Position numbers and translations under genes: made by a program. Below the pieces are notes generated by a model, which searched no databases, was not told the DNA's origin, and saw nothing but the letters and a program-made list of their open reading frames with translations. This document shows positions 17,914 to 32,500 of a stretch of DNA of 64,000 nucleotides, one piece after another (within the stretch, counting starts at the first letter, position 1; every line of letters starts with the position of its first letter). Origin of the DNA: Dictyobacter kobayashii (GTDB lineage Bacteria > Chloroflexota > Ktedonobacteria > Ktedonobacterales > Ktedonobacteraceae); the NCBI RefSeq assembly GCF_003967555.1, contig NZ_BIFS01000001.1:1488001-1552000 (forward strand). The letters are read 5' to 3'.

Positions 17914-20900
17914 TCACCTACCCGAAAACACCTGCCAGATAATACGCATATCACTGGGAGTCAGTGTGGTCCCAGCAGGGATAACCTGGCGCCAGTCCTG
18001 GTCTGAGAGTTGAGCCACCCACGAACGCACCAGATCATAGCTAATCGGTTCGGCAACCATACGCTGCTGCCAGAGAGACGCCATCCGATTAGCCACAATG
18101 CGTGGGACTCCAACCATCCGCAACCAGACCGCATCCTTCTGCCGTACTCCGAAGAAGATCATTGAGGGGACATAACCAACAGTATTCCAATTAATCGTCT
18201 CATCTGAGCTTAAACAGACCGTTTGCAGGGCACTGATGCCCCATGAAGCCCTATTCAAGATCGAGAAGAGATAATTTGAGAAATCAGCGACCTGCTTATC
18301 TTTATCGCGCACATGGCCACCATAGATGGTAGCCATCTCCTCTACAGTCTTGCCATTCACCCAGTCACGTAGAATCTCAGCGGTCCGCCTAACCTCGAAA
18401 CGCTGGTCAATCTGCTCAAAGTGAATCTCAGGCAGTTGCGCAACCACCTGGAGCCGCTCAATCAAGGGCTCCAGATCTTCTCCGAATAAGCGCTCGGGCA
18501 GCCAGTTCTCAGCCTGAGACAATTCTAAACTCTGCCCCTTCTGGGCAAGAAGAGAGAGCACGCTAGGGGTGGCGATGCCCGTACGGTCCGCCAACTTCAA
18601 AATGTTACGGTGTTGTAAGGTCTGTTCCATATACGCCTGGCAGATCTGCACCAGGCGGCGGGCCGCTGCCTGGTCATGCTTCTGAACTTGATGATAGACC
18701 AGGCTATCCTGCAAGATCTGTTCAACCTCGACGGCCAGATTAGCCTTGCCAGAGACGCGCATAGCGTGAGCCAGGAATTGCAGCAGTGGGGATAGCTGAG
18801 GATGCTCACGTAGTGACTGCAGATTGAACTCGGTACTGATCATCTCTGCCCGCTCAATAAGTTCGGCCAGCTGGCTGGCGATAGCTTCAGCATCAGATTT
18901 CAGGAACTCGGTCACTTCTTCACGCCTGTTTTTATCGGGCGCGGGAAAGGCAACTACGCCCAATGTATCCACCAGCGTACGGCCAGCCCGCCCAGCTACA
19001 TTCCAGAAATCCTGGAACGTCAATTTGGCCGAGCGCCCCTTTCCCAGCGTTTCAATGATGACTGTGGTGATCGGGAAATTAATACCCTGGGCCAGGGTGG
19101 TGGTCCCACACACAACGTTGACGATGCTATCTCGGATCAAAAATTCCAGCAGCCAGCGCGTCTCATGGGAGAGGCCACGATGATGATAAGCTACCCCATG
19201 GCGCAAACAATACACCAGTTCACAGTTACTGCCCAACTCGGCTTCAATGTAGTGACAGACCGCATCCAATACTGGACTCGGAGCAAGCAGTGGGCGTTCA
19301 TCGGCGATCTGCCTGGCTCGCCTGGCTGTTGTGCCTGGACCCTTACAAAGTACCAGGATCGAGCCACGTTTCACGAGGGCATGAATGGTGGCTTTTGATA
19401 AGGCATAAATCGAGGTGAGGCGCGCGGGATACTGGCCAAGGCCAATCTTCATATCGGCTTTAATGTCCATCGCATGGGCGGATTGGCAGGTCTCAAATTC
19501 TAACTTCCAGCCATCCAGATCGCGCACACACTGGACGGTACCGACTAATTTGCGGTTGGGCTTCCAATCAATTGAGATCGGCGGCAAGGCCTGGTCCGAG
19601 CCCAACCATTGAATGAGATCCTGGGGATTGGGCAAAAATGGGGATAAGAGCAAGAAGCGCGCGGTGGCAAAATCGCGCTTGATAGTACCCAGCAGTAATT
19701 CGAGCCGGGCCCCACGCTCCTCATCATTGATGTTATGCGCCTCATCAGCCACTACCAGTATGATATTGTTGACGATCGGATGCTCACGGCGCACCAGCAG
19801 ATCCAGTTTCTCAGGTGTGGTTACCAGCACATCAATATGGCTATTCAATAGCCGCTCCTCGGTCGGATCTAATTCAAAGACTGGCACTGCCTGCTCAACA
19901 ACCAGCAACTGGCGAAAATCGATGCGCAAATCGCTAGTGACTTGATTGACAAGGGCCCGCGTTGGCACGACATAGACAATCAGCCCCTGAGGATGCAGGG
20001 CTTTGGTCTGTACGATCGCAAACTTGGCGAGCAGCGTCTTGCCAGCACTGGTCGGCATTTCAACCAGGATAGCACGTTGGTGGGCATCCAGGACATGGCG
20101 GCGAAAAGCTTCCTGCTGACTGGGCCAGAGTTCAATGACAGGCTGATCACGGACCGATGAGGTGAGTAGCTGCACATAACGTTGCACATGCTCTCCCAGG
20201 TGGCTGACATGCGTCCAGATGGCATTCTGGGTCAATTCACAACAACCAGCCCATAAAAGATCGGCCAGATACGCAACGACGGTCAGTTGCCCATCTTCTA
20301 ATACTTGCGACGCCTGGCCATAATAGGTATTGATCTGCTCCATTACCTGCTCATACTCAGGCTGACCAGATTGCAGATATTCACCCACAGTAATGACAAG
20401 TTGGGCCAGATAATAGAGGCCGGCCAGTTCCAGAGCGGCCAGGCTTTGCCGTTCAGGGCCATGCAAACTCTTCAGATAGGTCTCCTCATAGTGCTGCTGC
20501 ATCAGGCGTAGCACCTTGATGCTCTGAATAGCTTGCTGAATATCCTCCCAACCCTTATCTTTGCGTACCAGGCGTACAAAGGCGCTGAAGAGATGTTCCG
20601 CGACATACTCACGCCAGCCTACCTGACCGGCGTCAGCGATGGTCAATTCAAATTTTCTTAAATCCAGGCGCGTCTCAGCGGTACGAGACCCCAGGAGGCC
20701 AGCGATACTTAAGCGAAAGGCCAGGACCAGTTCAGCTGGTAAAAGATCATCGGCAGAATTGGCCATAAACGGGGAAAGTCCATTTTGAGACAGTGCCAGG
20801 GTAGGGGATGCAGAATCGGGAAGGAAGGCGAGAGCGCGCCAGCAGGTATAGGCGGTCTGAAAACAAACCTGTATCTCTTCCTTAGGGACAGGTGCGCGCT

Positions 20901-21102
20901 CCAAAATGGCCCGCTTAAACATCCTCAACCCCTGACGCTCATAAATCAGGCCATAACGTGGTAAACGCTCTGGATATGGTTGCTCTAACTCTTCACTCTG
21001 TCCATTTGCAAGCATACTGGCCAGGGTAGTATTGTCCGCCCGTTGTATATATGCAGGCACATTGAGCTCTTTTAAAGCATTTTGCAAAAGGGAGCCACTC
21101 AA
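17914..21102 (-). CDS. Superfamily 2 DEAD/DEAH helicase, HamB-like (Hachiman-type defence)
   Basis: 1062 residues. An N-terminal helical part of about 320 residues precedes a Ski2-like helicase core: Walker A EMPTSAGKTLLAKFA (about 346), TPEKLDLL, DEAH box VVADEAHN (about 450), then GTTTLAQGINFPITTVIIET and VAGRAGRT (about 702) in the second RecA lobe. A long C-terminal helical part follows. Ski2-like enzymes of this size coupled to a small nuclease are the HamB component of Hachiman (and AbpB of AbpAB). It starts inside the stop of the nuclease gene (ATGA overlap), so the two are translated together. In Hachiman, HamB is thought to scan DNA and release HamA to degrade it during phage attack. 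The subtype is not settled from sequence alone. Confidence 0.82.
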   Translation of the reverse strand: MSGSLLQNALKELNVPAYIQRADNTTLASMLANGQSEELEQPYPERLPRYGLIYERQGLRMFKRAILERAPVPKEEIQVCFQTAYTCWRALAFLPDSASPTLALSQNGLSPFMANSADDLLPAELVLAFRLSIAGLLGSRTAETRLDLRKFELTIADAGQVGWREYVAEHLFSAFVRLVRKDKGWEDIQQAIQSIKVLRLMQQHYEETYLKSLHGPERQSLAALELAGLYYLAQLVITVGEYLQSGQPEYEQVMEQINTYYGQASQVLEDGQLTVVAYLADLLWAGCCELTQNAIWTHVSHLGEHVQRYVQLLTSSVRDQPVIELWPSQQEAFRRHVLDAHQRAILVEMPTSAGKTLLAKFAIVQTKALHPQGLIVYVVPTRALVNQVTSDLRIDFRQLLVVEQAVPVFELDPTEERLLNSHIDVLVTTPEKLDLLVRREHPIVNNIILVVADEAHNINDEERGARLELLLGTIKRDFATARFLLLSPFLPNPQDLIQWLGSDQALPPISIDWKPNRKLVGTVQCVRDLDGWKLEFETCQSAHAMDIKADMKIGLGQYPARLTSIYALSKATIHALVKRGSILVLCKGPGTTARRARQIADERPLLAPSPVLDAVCHYIEAELGSNCELVYCLRHGVAYHHRGLSHETRWLLEFLIRDSIVNVVCGTTTLAQGINFPITTVIIETLGKGRSAKLTFQDFWNVAGRAGRTLVDTLGVVAFPAPDKNRREEVTEFLKSDAEAIASQLAELIERAEMISTEFNLQSLREHPQLSPLLQFLAHAMRVSGKANLAVEVEQILQDSLVYHQVQKHDQAAARRLVQICQAYMEQTLQHRNILKLADRTGIATPSVLSLLAQKGQSLELSQAENWLPERLFGEDLEPLIERLQVVAQLPEIHFEQIDQRFEVRRTAEILRDWVNGKTVEEMATIYGGHVRDKDKQVADFSNYLFSILNRASWGISALQTVCLSSDETINWNTVGYVPSMIFFGVRQKDAVWLRMVGVPRIVANRMASLWQQRMVAEPISYDLVRSWVAQLSDQDWRQVIPAGTTLTPSDMRIIWQVFSGR

Positions 21103-21947
21103 GCTGACACCTCATCAATATTCTGGATGACGTCATACCATTCTTTAATGATTACATCTACATTATCGGGCACACAGGCAATTAGAAAACGGATGTCAGC
21201 AGGATCATATTGTACTGGTTGTGTGCGAAAGCTCCCAAAGTCAGCCTTGGTATATTTCGATTTTGGTCGTATCAGTACATTGCATACCACAATACGTAAT
21301 TTATCTAATTCTTGCTCTTCCAGATAAATTGCCGCCGCCATCAATAGTTCTGCGACGTCTTCATCGCGAGTACGCAGCGCTGCACGCCAGATCTTATCTT
21401 TGGTCGCTTCTGCCAGATGCGCCAGATGATAACGGTGCTGCTTGCTTAAACAATCTTCATTATAGTCCACCACACGTGGAGGCGATGGTTTCTCATCAGA
21501 AACCTTAACCTCACATAATACTAACGTAAGAACATCACCCATTTCGATGCCAATAGCATCAATTCCTCGTCCAGCCGCGTCCCTCAGTTCACGAGAAAAA
21601 ATACTTTTGACCCCAAATAGAGTTTTGTATTCTTTCTCTAACAGCATATAACAGAGAAGTTCGCCAAAATCACTGCGCACAACATTAAAATTGCCCTTTT
21701 TATAGGACGGTATACTAGCCTTACGCATATATTTTTGAACAGTTAGCAGATCCATCACAGCTTCGCTGGTTACCGGCTTCAACATCGTAAGCGGAGCCTC
21801 GTGATGAGTCAGGAGCTTAATATATTCTTCAGCAATCGGATAAAGCCACTCTACATCTTCTTGAACAACAGGTTCGTAAACACGGAAGTGATGTGCATCA
21901 CTATCGAAATTATCAGTCTGTACAAACGGTGCTGTCATAGCAAGCAT
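21099..21947 (-). CDS. HamA-like (DUF1837-type) nuclease
   Basis: 282 residues. The centre fits the PD-(D/E)xK nuclease pattern of the DUF1837/HamA family: VVRSDFGELLCYMLLEKEY (about 88-107), then GRGIDAIGIEMG with the catalytic Asp, then LVLCEVKVS with the Glu-x-Lys pair. The C-terminal half (about 170-270) is helical and variable, as in HamA. The next gene, overlapping by four bases, is a large helicase, matching the two-gene Hachiman order. Family assignment is from memory of the motif pattern, not a search. A related alternative is AbpA of AbpAB. Starts at ATG 21947 or 21938; neither has a clear ribosome site. Confidence 0.7.
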   Translation of the reverse strand: MLAMTAPFVQTDNFDSDAHHFRVYEPVVQEDVEWLYPIAEEYIKLLTHHEAPLTMLKPVTSEAVMDLLTVQKYMRKASIPSYKKGNFNVVRSDFGELLCYMLLEKEYKTLFGVKSIFSRELRDAAGRGIDAIGIEMGDVLTLVLCEVKVSDEKPSPPRVVDYNEDCLSKQHRYHLAHLAEATKDKIWRAALRTRDEDVAELLMAAAIYLEEQELDKLRIVVCNVLIRPKSKYTKADFGSFRTQPVQYDPADIRFLIACVPDNVDVIIKEWYDVIQNIDEVSA

Positions 21948-21988
21948 CCAGATCGCTATTGGAGGCTATTGTACGGGAATGAATTCTC

Positions 21989-22016
21989 ATAGTGTCAGAG
22001 TAATACTCTACACTAT
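21989..22016. repeat. Intergenic hairpin upstream of hamA-like gene
   Basis: ATAGTGT (21989-21995) pairs with ACACTAT (22010-22016), and AGAGTA with TACTCT inside after a one-base bulge, leaving a one-base loop. It lies between the kinase gene and the hamA-like gene, both on the minus strand. No T-run follows on the minus strand, while TTTTATAG follows on plus. Confidence 0.6.
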
Positions 22017-22082
22017 TTTATAGCATCTTTCATGTTTAATATGCAAGCTATTTCAACGCATATCAAAATATTGACCCTGGTG

Positions 22083-23627
22083 TTAGACAGAATCTAGCGC
22101 TCGATCAGGGGAGATAGTGATTTGCTCAATCTGCCAGGAACCATCGGATTGACGATCGACCATGCCATTCCATTGATAATGCTGTATCAGGGTCCCCTGA
22201 GAAGCTTTCTCCTGCGTTTGTAGTTGCATCACAACATTAACTTCTGAAGGTGAGCGCTCGGCCGTCTGTTTAAACAGGATGTCGCTATGGGTTAGATGCT
22301 GATAGCTACTCACGAAGCGTGCATAGGAGATACGGCGGCGAAAATTGGTACTGCAGAGGGCATATGCTAGCCGATAGTTGTGTTGATTTAGATCATCATA
22401 ATACTGGCTGATTACTGTGCGTGCCTGTTCGGCCGATGTTGAAGGGGAGGTCGCAAAGGCACCCAGGACATTAAGAAAGGCCAGGGTACCGATGCCGATC
22501 AGGACAAATAAAGGTAGACACCTGAGCAAAAAGAAGCTGAATATATGAGGTTTGCGTGAGATCGTGGAAGGCAAGGGGAGAATCTGATCCTGAATATAAG
22601 AAAAACCGAAGTCGGCAGTGAGAGGACCACTATCAACAACTACTTTAACTGGCGTTGGCGGGCTCTCCGGCAATGCAGATGAAGGCGGACAGATAGATGT
22701 AGTAATAAATTCTAATTTAGATAGATCGCTTAGTGACTGAGGACGTTCCTGGGATTGCAAATGATGGGGTAGAGACTGCTGTGGCTTATCTAGAGGGGCA
22801 ATAGCCGCGGCGAAAGCCTGGGCAAGCTCTCCTACTGATCTATAGCGCTCTGCAGGATTTTTGGCGGTCGCTTTCTGCAGTACGCGATCCAGGGTCTGAG
22901 GTAGATCAGGGGTAAGCACGGCGACTGAGGGCAACCTTTCCTGCAAATGCTGGCGCATCAATGTATAAGTCCCCTCCCCCTTAAATGGTACATGGCCGCA
23001 TAGCATTTGAAAAAGCAGGGTTCCCAGCTGATATATATCCGAGCAATGCGTAAGTGGCTCTCCACGCACCATTTCCGGCGACATATAGAGCGATGTAGTA
23101 AGTAGCTCGGCGGTATAATCAATATCCGCCGCGCATTCAGTCAGATTAGCCAGGGCAAAATCAGTCAGGACCAGGCGCCCATCTGGATAAAGCAAGATAT
23201 TGGTGGGCTTGAGATCTCCATGCACTACGTGCAAAGCATGGGCATAATCCAGGGCGGAAGCGATCTGTAATAAGTAAGAGAGTACTTGCCGGGGCGCTAG
23301 CTTGCCCTCACGTTTTAAGACCTGCTCAAGATTGCCTGCCCCAATATATGGCATCACCACATATGCCAGTTGATCGCGCTCTTCATAATCCAACAAGGGA
23401 AGAATATGGGGATGTTCTAAACGGGCAATACTTGTCACTTCACGACGAAAACGCAGAAAGAAATCATCTCGCCCCGGAGATTGGGCCTGGACGATTTTTA
23501 CCGCTACCAGGCGTCCAGGGTGAGACTGCCTGGCCAGGTAAACCGCGCTGAGTCTGCTATACCCCACAATTTTTTCAAGCGTGTAGCTTCCCAGCACAGT
23601 TCCAATCAGATCATCATTAACTTTCAT
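22083..23627 (-). CDS. Membrane serine/threonine protein kinase with extracytoplasmic NTF2-like tail
   Basis: 514 residues from ATG 23627 (longest frame opens at 23729 with an unconvincing extension). The Hanks-type kinase domain covers about residues 10-275: GTVLGSYTLEKIV, VAVKIV with the catalytic lysine, HGDLKPTNILL (HRD replaced by HGD), TDFALAN (DFG replaced by DFA) and MSPEMVRG. After about 100 low-complexity residues comes a helix (about 375-400), then about 120 extracytoplasmic residues with an NTF2-like pattern (ARTVISQYYDDLNQHNYRLAYALCS). Such tails usually sense or bind something outside. There are no PASTA repeats. The gene lies 135 bases upstream of the defence pair, on the same strand, but with its own spacer. 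Confidence 0.85.
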   Translation of the reverse strand: MKVNDDLIGTVLGSYTLEKIVGYSRLSAVYLARQSHPGRLVAVKIVQAQSPGRDDFFLRFRREVTSIARLEHPHILPLLDYEERDQLAYVVMPYIGAGNLEQVLKREGKLAPRQVLSYLLQIASALDYAHALHVVHGDLKPTNILLYPDGRLVLTDFALANLTECAADIDYTAELLTTSLYMSPEMVRGEPLTHCSDIYQLGTLLFQMLCGHVPFKGEGTYTLMRQHLQERLPSVAVLTPDLPQTLDRVLQKATAKNPAERYRSVGELAQAFAAAIAPLDKPQQSLPHHLQSQERPQSLSDLSKLEFITTSICPPSSALPESPPTPVKVVVDSGPLTADFGFSYIQDQILPLPSTISRKPHIFSFFLLRCLPLFVLIGIGTLAFLNVLGAFATSPSTSAEQARTVISQYYDDLNQHNYRLAYALCSTNFRRRISYARFVSSYQHLTHSDILFKQTAERSPSEVNVVMQLQTQEKASQGTLIQHYQWNGMVDRQSDGSWQIEQITISPDRALDSV

Positions 23628-23780
23628 GGTGACAAGGGCCCTCTTGACTAAATTGTTAATCACAATGCAAAAAGGTCTGCAGTTAAGAGTATCAGGTGAA
23701 TGAGTACACCTTACGTTATCATAACCCAAAAATGTGTCAAGGGAAATAACTGGGAGAAGATATTTCTGTGAAATGCTGCA

Positions 23781-23813
23781 TAAAAAAAGATTCGTTATAT
23801 ATATAACGAATCT
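23781..23813 (-). terminator. Terminator of the rRNA operon
   Basis: On the minus strand a 13-bp perfect stem (arms 23788-23800 and 23801-23813) is followed by seven T. It lies about 130 bases beyond the 23S 3' end and stops the 16S-23S transcript. Confidence 0.85.
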
Positions 23814-23944
23814 CGAGGTCTTTTTTAATACTGACTAACTGGAAATAGTATTCCCTCAATTTTGCTGAGCGCCAGATCAGCCTGCGCTGAAGCAGCGGAC
23901 TCGCATCCTCAGAATGCCACGATGAAGATACTCAACGATGGGGT

Positions 23945-28697
<4,753 letters not shown>

Positions 28698-28973
28698 ATT
28701 TTTTATATAACAGTTACTCAGCGAGCAACTATTTATTGCATGTGAAGTGCGATCATGGCCAATTTATAACATTGGCTCTAGTTCGCAGATTATTGTGGTC
28801 ACCACATCGGAATGATATGGGACCGAATTGACAGGAACTGGTTTGTGTATTCACTTGGTTCCAGTTGCTGTTCTGCTTTCCACTCTTCAGTTGTCAAGGT
28901 ACCAGGCGAAACGTTTGTTTCGCTCTTTGACAAGCGTTGATCGTTTTTTTCGTTCGCTTGTCTCATGTGCTGT

Positions 28974-29002
28974 AGTATCGCATATCCGTTGTGCATTGTC
29001 AA
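28974..29002 (-). promoter_or_regulatory. rRNA operon promoter, proximal
   Basis: On the minus strand TTGACA (29002-28997), 17-base spacer, GATACT (28979-28974). It is about 280 bases before the 16S 5' end. Near-consensus boxes are usual for rrn promoters. Confidence 0.75.
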
Positions 29003-29262
29003 GCGTTTTTCCGAGCAATTTTTGCTCGGCTCCGAAAACTCGTTTCTTACGTCCACGCGCCTGGTAAGCCAGGGCATATGCCGCAAAAAATGGCTGACAC
29101 TCCCACGGACACAACAATTCGTTGAGTATAGAAATGAGAGATGCATGATCTCGGAGGAGCCACTTTAGCGTGGCACAAGAGTTGCGAAGGGGACAGGAGC
29201 ACTCGTTCTCTATCTAGTTCGTAGATGGGATTGGGTGATTGCCTCGTTTCGACAGCTCGATG

Positions 29263-29292
29263 ATTATGCCATAACTCTCTTTGCTCTGTCAA
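29263..29292 (-). promoter_or_regulatory. rRNA operon promoter, distal
   Basis: On the minus strand TTGACA (29292-29287), 18-base spacer, CATAAT (29268-29263). It lies about 290 bases upstream of the proximal promoter, giving a tandem pair. Confidence 0.6.
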
Positions 29293-29392
29293 GCACTTTT
29301 CATACTTATTTTAACTCGGCCGCAAAATTCGTATTCCATTTCCTAAAAACAGTTCTCCTGGGGATTGTATTTAATAATTCCAGAATTGGGGG

Positions 29393-29421
29393 TTGACAAA
29401 GACTTTGAGCTGTAGTATTAT
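29393..29421 (+). promoter_or_regulatory. Promoter of the 5S gene
   Basis: TTGACA (29393-29398), 17-base spacer, TATTAT (29416-29421). It starts about 34 bases before the 5S gene and points away from the 16S promoters. Confidence 0.8.
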
Positions 29422-29454
29422 TCCCTTTGTCAAGAACACCTGTATGTGCAGGTG

Positions 29455-29572
<118 letters not shown>

Positions 29573-29596
29573 CACCCGCCCACACGGGTGTTTTTT
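29573..29596 (+). terminator. Terminator of the 5S gene
   Basis: CACCCG (29573-29578) pairs with CGGGTG (29585-29590), followed by six T. Confidence 0.88.
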
Positions 29597-29801
29597 GTTG
29601 CTCTCTTACTTTACACATCTTAACCTCCTTGTTTGATAAGGTACTCTATTCACCCATCTAGCCCTTCTGGCCTTTCCTGCTAAAAAAGCTGATCCCGCTG
29701 CGTATATCTATAAGTGAGAAACCAGAGCTGTCGTTTGTGCTGACAAATTAGCTATTTACAGCAATTTGCCACTCCTGTTGTATAGAAGGTATAGGCTATT
29801 C

Positions 29802-31640
29802 ATGAGAGAGACCAGTAGTGCTATCTCCCCCTTACTTAGCTCCCATTACGATATGAATCCCGATCAACTTGCCATCATTTCCCATAAACAGGGTCCTCTA
29901 CGTGTGATCGCTGGTCCTGGCTCCGGCAAGACCTATAGCCTGACACTTTTAGCCATGAACTTGCTCCTTTGTGGCGATACCACCCCGGAAGGCATTATTT
30001 TATGCACGTACACCCAGAAGGCCGCCTATGAAATGCAGGATCGACTGCTAGAGATCGCTCACACCATTGGCTATACAGAAGATCTTTCGCATATCAAGAT
30101 AGGTACCATCCATAGCATCTGTAAACATTTTCTAACTCGCCACCTGCACCATACCCCCCTGGGAAATAATTTTGAGACGCTGGACCAGTTTGCGCAACAA
30201 TTGTTGATTTATCGTCATTTAGATGAGCTTTGTGAGCCGGGTATGCTACGTTTTTTTCGGGAGCAATGGGGCAGTGGTTGGCAGATCGCGAAGAAGCTAC
30301 AGTTTCTATGCGATAAAATCGCTGAGGAAATGATCATAGATAAGCTGGTGCAGGCATTTCCTCGCCCCCATTTCGATGCCAGCAGCGATCAGCGGACCCT
30401 GGCCAGCCTGTTACCACAGATCTATCTGAAATATACTGAGCTCTTGCGCTATGCAAATTATGTTGACTTTGCCCATTTACAGGCCTATGCCTATAACCTG
30501 CTTCAACAGCCAGCCGTTTTTCAAGCTATCGCGCAACATATTCGCTATGTGCTGGTCGATGAATACCAGGATACCAATTACATTCAAGAAAAAATTCTGT
30601 CGCGCCTGGCATCGGCTACCGAACAGCACAATCTCTGTGTGGTGGGAGATGAAGATCAGGCCCTCTATCGTTTTCGTGGCGCGACCGTGCGCAATATCCT
30701 TGAATTTGCACATACCTTCCCCACCTGCAAACAGGTCCAGTTGACGATCAACTATCGTTCGCATGAGACCATCATCGCAACCTGCAACCAATGGATGGAG
30801 GCACTTAATGCTACCCTGCCCGGCCTGGCTGAACAGCTACCCAGTGTCTTTCGTACCCAGAAAACAATACGCGCCGCGCAAGCGCCCGAAAAGGCTAGAG
30901 CCTATCCGGCAGTCATTAGTTTAGAGGCCAGGGATAATTATGATGAGGCTGAACAATTTGCTCGCTTGATCTATGAATTGAAACAAGAAGGACGTATCCA
31001 GGATTATAGCCAGGTTGCCATCCTGCTGCACAGTGTGCGTCCATTCTACAGCCAGCCCTACATAGAGGCACTTGGCAAATACCATATTCCAGCTTATTGT
31101 CCACGGGCACGCAACTATTTCAGTCAACCAGAGATTCAGTTGTTGCTGGGCTGTTTTGCACAGATACTCCATCTACACGAGGCTGATTTTACACCCGAAC
31201 AAGAAAACTTTCAGCTCTATCTCAAGACATGCCGAGAGCAGCTCACGCAATCCTGCCAGCATCATAGAGATCTGACAAGCGAGTTACATAGCATACAAGA
31301 GGAAATCTGGACGACCGCTGAATGGTCAGAGACGGCAGAGAAGCAACTGGCAGACTATTTCTATCGCCTCATCTTCACCTCCGCCTTCGATGCCTATCGG
31401 GCCGATAAGCATGCCCTGGCCGGCCTGGTTATTTTCTCTCAGCAGTTAAAGACGTTTCTGACCAGCTTTCAGCATACAAATCTGAGCAATAGAAATCTGG
31501 CCGTCATCCAATATGATTTTTTCCATACCTTCCTCTATTTCCTGCATCTGGATGGCGTCAATCAATTTGAGAATCCTGATGAACTGGTACCACTGGATCA
31601 TGTGCAGATCATGACGATTCACCAGGCCAAGGCTTGTTAG
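29802..31640 (+). pseudogene. UvrD/Rep-type superfamily 1 helicase, cut at motif V by an insertion
   Basis: 612 residues from ATG 29802 (the frame opens at 29766). Superfamily 1 motifs run in order: GPGSGKT (Walker A), CTYTQKAAYEM, IGTIHSICKHFL, VLVDEYQDTN (DExQ box), VVGDEDQALYRFRGA and TINYRSHETII. The frame then reaches MTIHQAKAC and stops; family members continue MTIHQAKGLEF. So the last third of the protein (rest of motif V, motif VI and the C-terminus) is missing. The break is where a serine recombinase element has joined. The remainder of the helicase gene was not found in the window. It was presumably an intact DNA-repair or defence helicase before the insertion. Confidence 0.88.
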
Positions 31641-32060
31641 AAACAATACTCGGAGGGGCCAATTCAAACTTATATCGAGGATCGCTTTTATGAGGCCATA
31701 CGGTAACGCGTAATCCTAGAAATTCAATCACCTCTCTTTTTGTTTTATAATCTGGCTCCTCACTTAAGTTTTTACTTATTTCTAAACACTTATTTTTGAA
31801 TTCATCTAGTTTTTGTGCGATTGATTGTAAGTGCTTTTGTTGATCTATAATTTTATATTTTTCAGCTTCTAGCTTTTGCCTCTCCTCAGCTTTTTGCCCC
31901 AGCAAGCCGGTTAAGCTATTGATAGCGTAGATTGCCCCTGATTGACTTAGATCTACTTTACTGATCGCTAAAGTCAGATTGTCTTGTTCAGCAATAACTC
32001 TTGCTATGTTACGCTCTACAGGAGCTAGCTCATCAAAATTAAAATCTTGTTTCTTAATCT
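31609..32060 (-). pseudogene. Large serine recombinase, C-terminal part (separated by the Tn3 insertion)
   Basis: It encodes KKQDFNFDELAPVERNIARV, a coiled coil (about 60 residues) and EFLGLRVTVWPHKSDPRYKFELA, the typical tail of large serine recombinases. Joined to 37926-39128, with the transposon and one copy of AATCT removed, the frame continues as KIEEIKKQDF and the whole gene is exactly 550 codons. The last residues (KPWPGESS) and the stop codon are encoded by the disrupted helicase gene, so the recombinase gene reads across the junction (about 31620-31640), the probable attachment site. Confidence 0.88.
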
Positions 32061-32105
32061 GGGGTAGCGCTACGTAAGCTGTCACCAGCCGCAATGTAGC
32101 GGTCA
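32061..32105 (+). repeat. Left terminal inverted repeat of the Tn3 element
   Basis: 45 bases matching the right end with one mismatch (T for G at position 35). Preceded by the target duplication AATCT at 32056-32060. Confidence 0.95.
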
Positions 32106-32500
32106 GAACAGGTAAAAAAGGTCAGAGATGCAGACTGGTAATGAACAGAGAGGGCAAAATAACGAAGGACACATATTTCACGTTTTTTGAATATCCATCT
32201 CCTCCCGATTGCTGGGAATGCTTCCCATTGTAAGCAAAGATGGATTATCTCTATCAGAGGGTGTTGTAGTAGCTTTTACAGATTGCAGGAGGCTATGGTT
32301 TACATAAATAATCGAAAAGAAGCAATAGTGCCCTAAAGGCAGGGTGCTATTTCTCACTATTATTATAACAGCAGTTGTCAAGAAGAGACATCGTCCGAAA
32401 GAACGGTGTTTTTCTATTTAAAGTGATTTATACTCTTCTCACCTCTCATACTGCTACCGTTTCTCTCAAGATCTTCTTTTCGAAAGGTGGAAGAGCAGCC

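Larger units (their letters stand above)
28698..29392. other. Control region between the divergent 16S operon and the 5S gene
   Basis: About 700 bases. It carries two minus-strand rRNA promoters and the leader of the 16S precursor. Small frames in both directions (for example a 115-residue one at 28799-29146) have no family pattern and are rejected as genes. A short hairpin (CCGAGCAATTTTTGCTCGG) lies near 29012. Confidence 0.6.

Noticed and set aside
28799..29146. 115-residue minus frame upstream of 16S
   Set aside because: No family pattern and it covers the rRNA promoter; treated as leader.
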